From Burkholderiales bacterium (GTDB lineage: Bacteria; Pseudomonadota; Gammaproteobacteria; Burkholderiales; Nitrosomonadaceae): a stretch of 64,000 nucleotides of DNA. Both the position numbers and the translations under genes were made by a program. Where the stretch lies: assembly GCA_024235795.1 (NCBI GenBank), contig JACKLR010000003.1, positions 310,001 to 374,000 on the forward strand, written 5' to 3'. Within the stretch, counting starts at the first letter, position 1. Every line of letters begins with the position of its first letter. The notes beneath the pieces are model-generated. The model had not been told where the DNA came from and did not search any database. It was given only the letters and a program-made list of their open reading frames with translations. Positions 63,050-64,000 of this stretch are shown here, one piece after another.

Positions 63050-64000
63050 ATGGACATTAAATGTAAAACAACCGATCACAAACTTCATCAACTCTACGAT
63101 GAATTGCACCAACTGATGCAGCATGTTCAAATGCGCGGCTTGGTCCGCATTGAACAATACATCGATATTGATAAAAAAAATCAATTAATCAAAAGTATTG
63201 TCAATTTGGCGCAATATCTTGCGATGCGGGAAATCGATTTACGCCCACTTCAGGAAAAACTGGCGGAAGCTGGCTTGTCTTCTCTTGGCCGTGCGGAACC
63301 GCATGTCTATGCAAATCTGAAGAATGTTATCAATATACTGGGCCGGGCTCTTGGTAAAGCCGTTGCTCTTGACACCAGGATGCCATGTCCGGATTTCAAA
63401 GAAGGGTTTGATATTCTTGACAGTCATGCAAATAATATACTGGGTTCGATACAAAAAGACAGAGTAACCCGCATCATGGTCACTTTGCCCAGCGAAGCGG
63501 CTGCAGACTATGAACTGGTTTATAACCTTATTAAGGAGGGCATGGATATCGCCCGAATTAATTGTGCGCACGAAGATTTATCAACATGGCGTTCAATGGT
63601 AGATAATATTCGCCAGGCTGCCGCAGCACTGGATACTCAATGCCGTATTCTCATGGATTTGGCAGGACACAAGATTCGGACAGGCATGATTTTGAACGAC
63701 CCGCAAGCGCTCTATGTTAAAGTCAAGAAAAATAACAATGATAGCTATCCCAATACTGTCAGTTTCAAAATCATTTCAGATGATGATGGAAAATCAGCGC
63801 CTGTCCTAAAACCTGAGAATGATTTTTTATTCCCGGTACCCAAAGCGGTTTATTCCAATTTGCAAAATGGCGACCGGTTAAGCATTGAGGATGCACGCGG
63901 CAAGCAGCGTCACATTAACATACTGATCCTACCGGAAAATCATCAAATCATAGGGCTTTGTGACAAATCAATTCATCTCGTAACCGGTCTGCAAGTCATA
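63050..64000 (+). CDS. Atypical pyruvate kinase-like protein (N-terminal part)
   Basis: The frame is open from the ATG at 63050 to the right edge (317 codons). Residues about 1-140 are an alpha-helical extension (CKTTDHKLHQLYDELHQLM and following) not found in PykA/PykF. The pyruvate-kinase barrel then begins: RIMVTLPSEAAADYELVYNL, EGMDIARINCAHED and ILMDLAGHKIRTGM. These replace the usual R-x-N-F-S-H-G and D-x-K-G-P-E-I-R-T-G; the substrate-binding Arg and Lys positions appear kept. It probably converts phosphoenolpyruvate plus ADP to pyruvate plus ATP or a related reaction. There is no Shine-Dalgarno before the ATG. A Pho-box-like site lies 34 bp upstream. Confidence 0.75.
   Translation, partial: MDIKCKTTDHKLHQLYDELHQLMQHVQMRGLVRIEQYIDIDKKNQLIKSIVNLAQYLAMREIDLRPLQEKLAEAGLSSLGRAEPHVYANLKNVINILGRALGKAVALDTRMPCPDFKEGFDILDSHANNILGSIQKDRVTRIMVTLPSEAAADYELVYNLIKEGMDIARINCAHEDLSTWRSMVDNIRQAAAALDTQCRILMDLAGHKIRTGMILNDPQALYVKVKKNNNDSYPNTVSFKIISDDDGKSAPVLKPENDFLFPVPKAVYSNLQNGDRLSIEDARGKQRHINILILPENHQIIGLCDKSIHLVTGLQVI

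Noticed and set aside
1..64000. tRNA, rRNA, CRISPR arrays, prophage or integrative element ends
   Set aside because: None recognised by reading both strands; no cloverleaf, rRNA core, regular repeat-spacer pattern, integrase or att-like duplication was seen.

Overview
This is a 64 kb chromosomal window from a Gram-negative proteobacterium. The lptD-surA-pdxA-ksgA block, a GlrK/QseG/GlrR-type set and several TonB-dependent systems point to Beta- or Gammaproteobacteria. By eye the base composition is moderate, somewhat below 50% GC, with AT-rich spacers. A Nitrosomonas-like betaproteobacterium is my best guess from overall flavour. No diagnostic gene such as amo or hao is present, so that is only a guess. 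No rRNA, tRNA or CRISPR array was found.

Layout. 0-4.4 kb: a truncated secreted Asp/His-rich protein, then a sensor kinase / lipoprotein / sigma-54 regulator operon. 4.5-7.4 kb: Tex and a small exported DUF2141 protein. 7.5-12.4 kb: a two-gene immune-like unit, a degenerate SIR2-like + TIR protein followed by an nSTAND-type NTPase with 14 WD40 repeats. 12.4-18 kb: MscS-like protein, DinG/YoaA-type helicase, HD-GYP phosphodiesterase and a small membrane protein. 18-24.4 kb: nonulosonate surface-glycan genes (NeuB-like, NeuA-HAD fusion, glycan proteins, an unusual PLD-like protein). 24.4-28.8 kb: a compact second pst operon led by a DUF547 gene and trailed by a frameshifted small secreted gene. 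29.4-34 kb: TonB receptor, YfiR-like protein and GGDEF-EAL protein. 34-38.8 kb: glutamine-synthetase-like / ALDH / Fe-ADH / amidotransferase operon, probably for gamma-glutamylated amine catabolism. 39.4-46 kb: lptD-surA-pdxA-ksgA, a decayed IS66-type transposase fragment and greB. 46-54.7 kb: a seven-gene TonB2-type energy-transduction operon with a very large receptor. 55-62.7 kb: phoB, small genes, phoU, pstB, pstA, pstC and pstS. 63-64 kb: the start of an atypical pyruvate kinase.

How it fits together. The right third looks like a phosphate-starvation island. I could read Pho-box-like 7-4-7 direct repeats in front of four units: phoB, the TonB2 operon, pstS and the pyruvate-kinase-like gene. 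The TonB2 operon and phoB are divergent and share a spacer with one box facing each way. This suggests that a whole TonB-ExbBD-TtpC-receptor system is a Pho-regulated outer-membrane import route. The other candidate for an undescribed system is the SIR2-like/TIR + nSTAND-WD40 pair.

All family names come from motif recognition by eye. Promoter and operator calls are pattern matches and have not been scored statistically.
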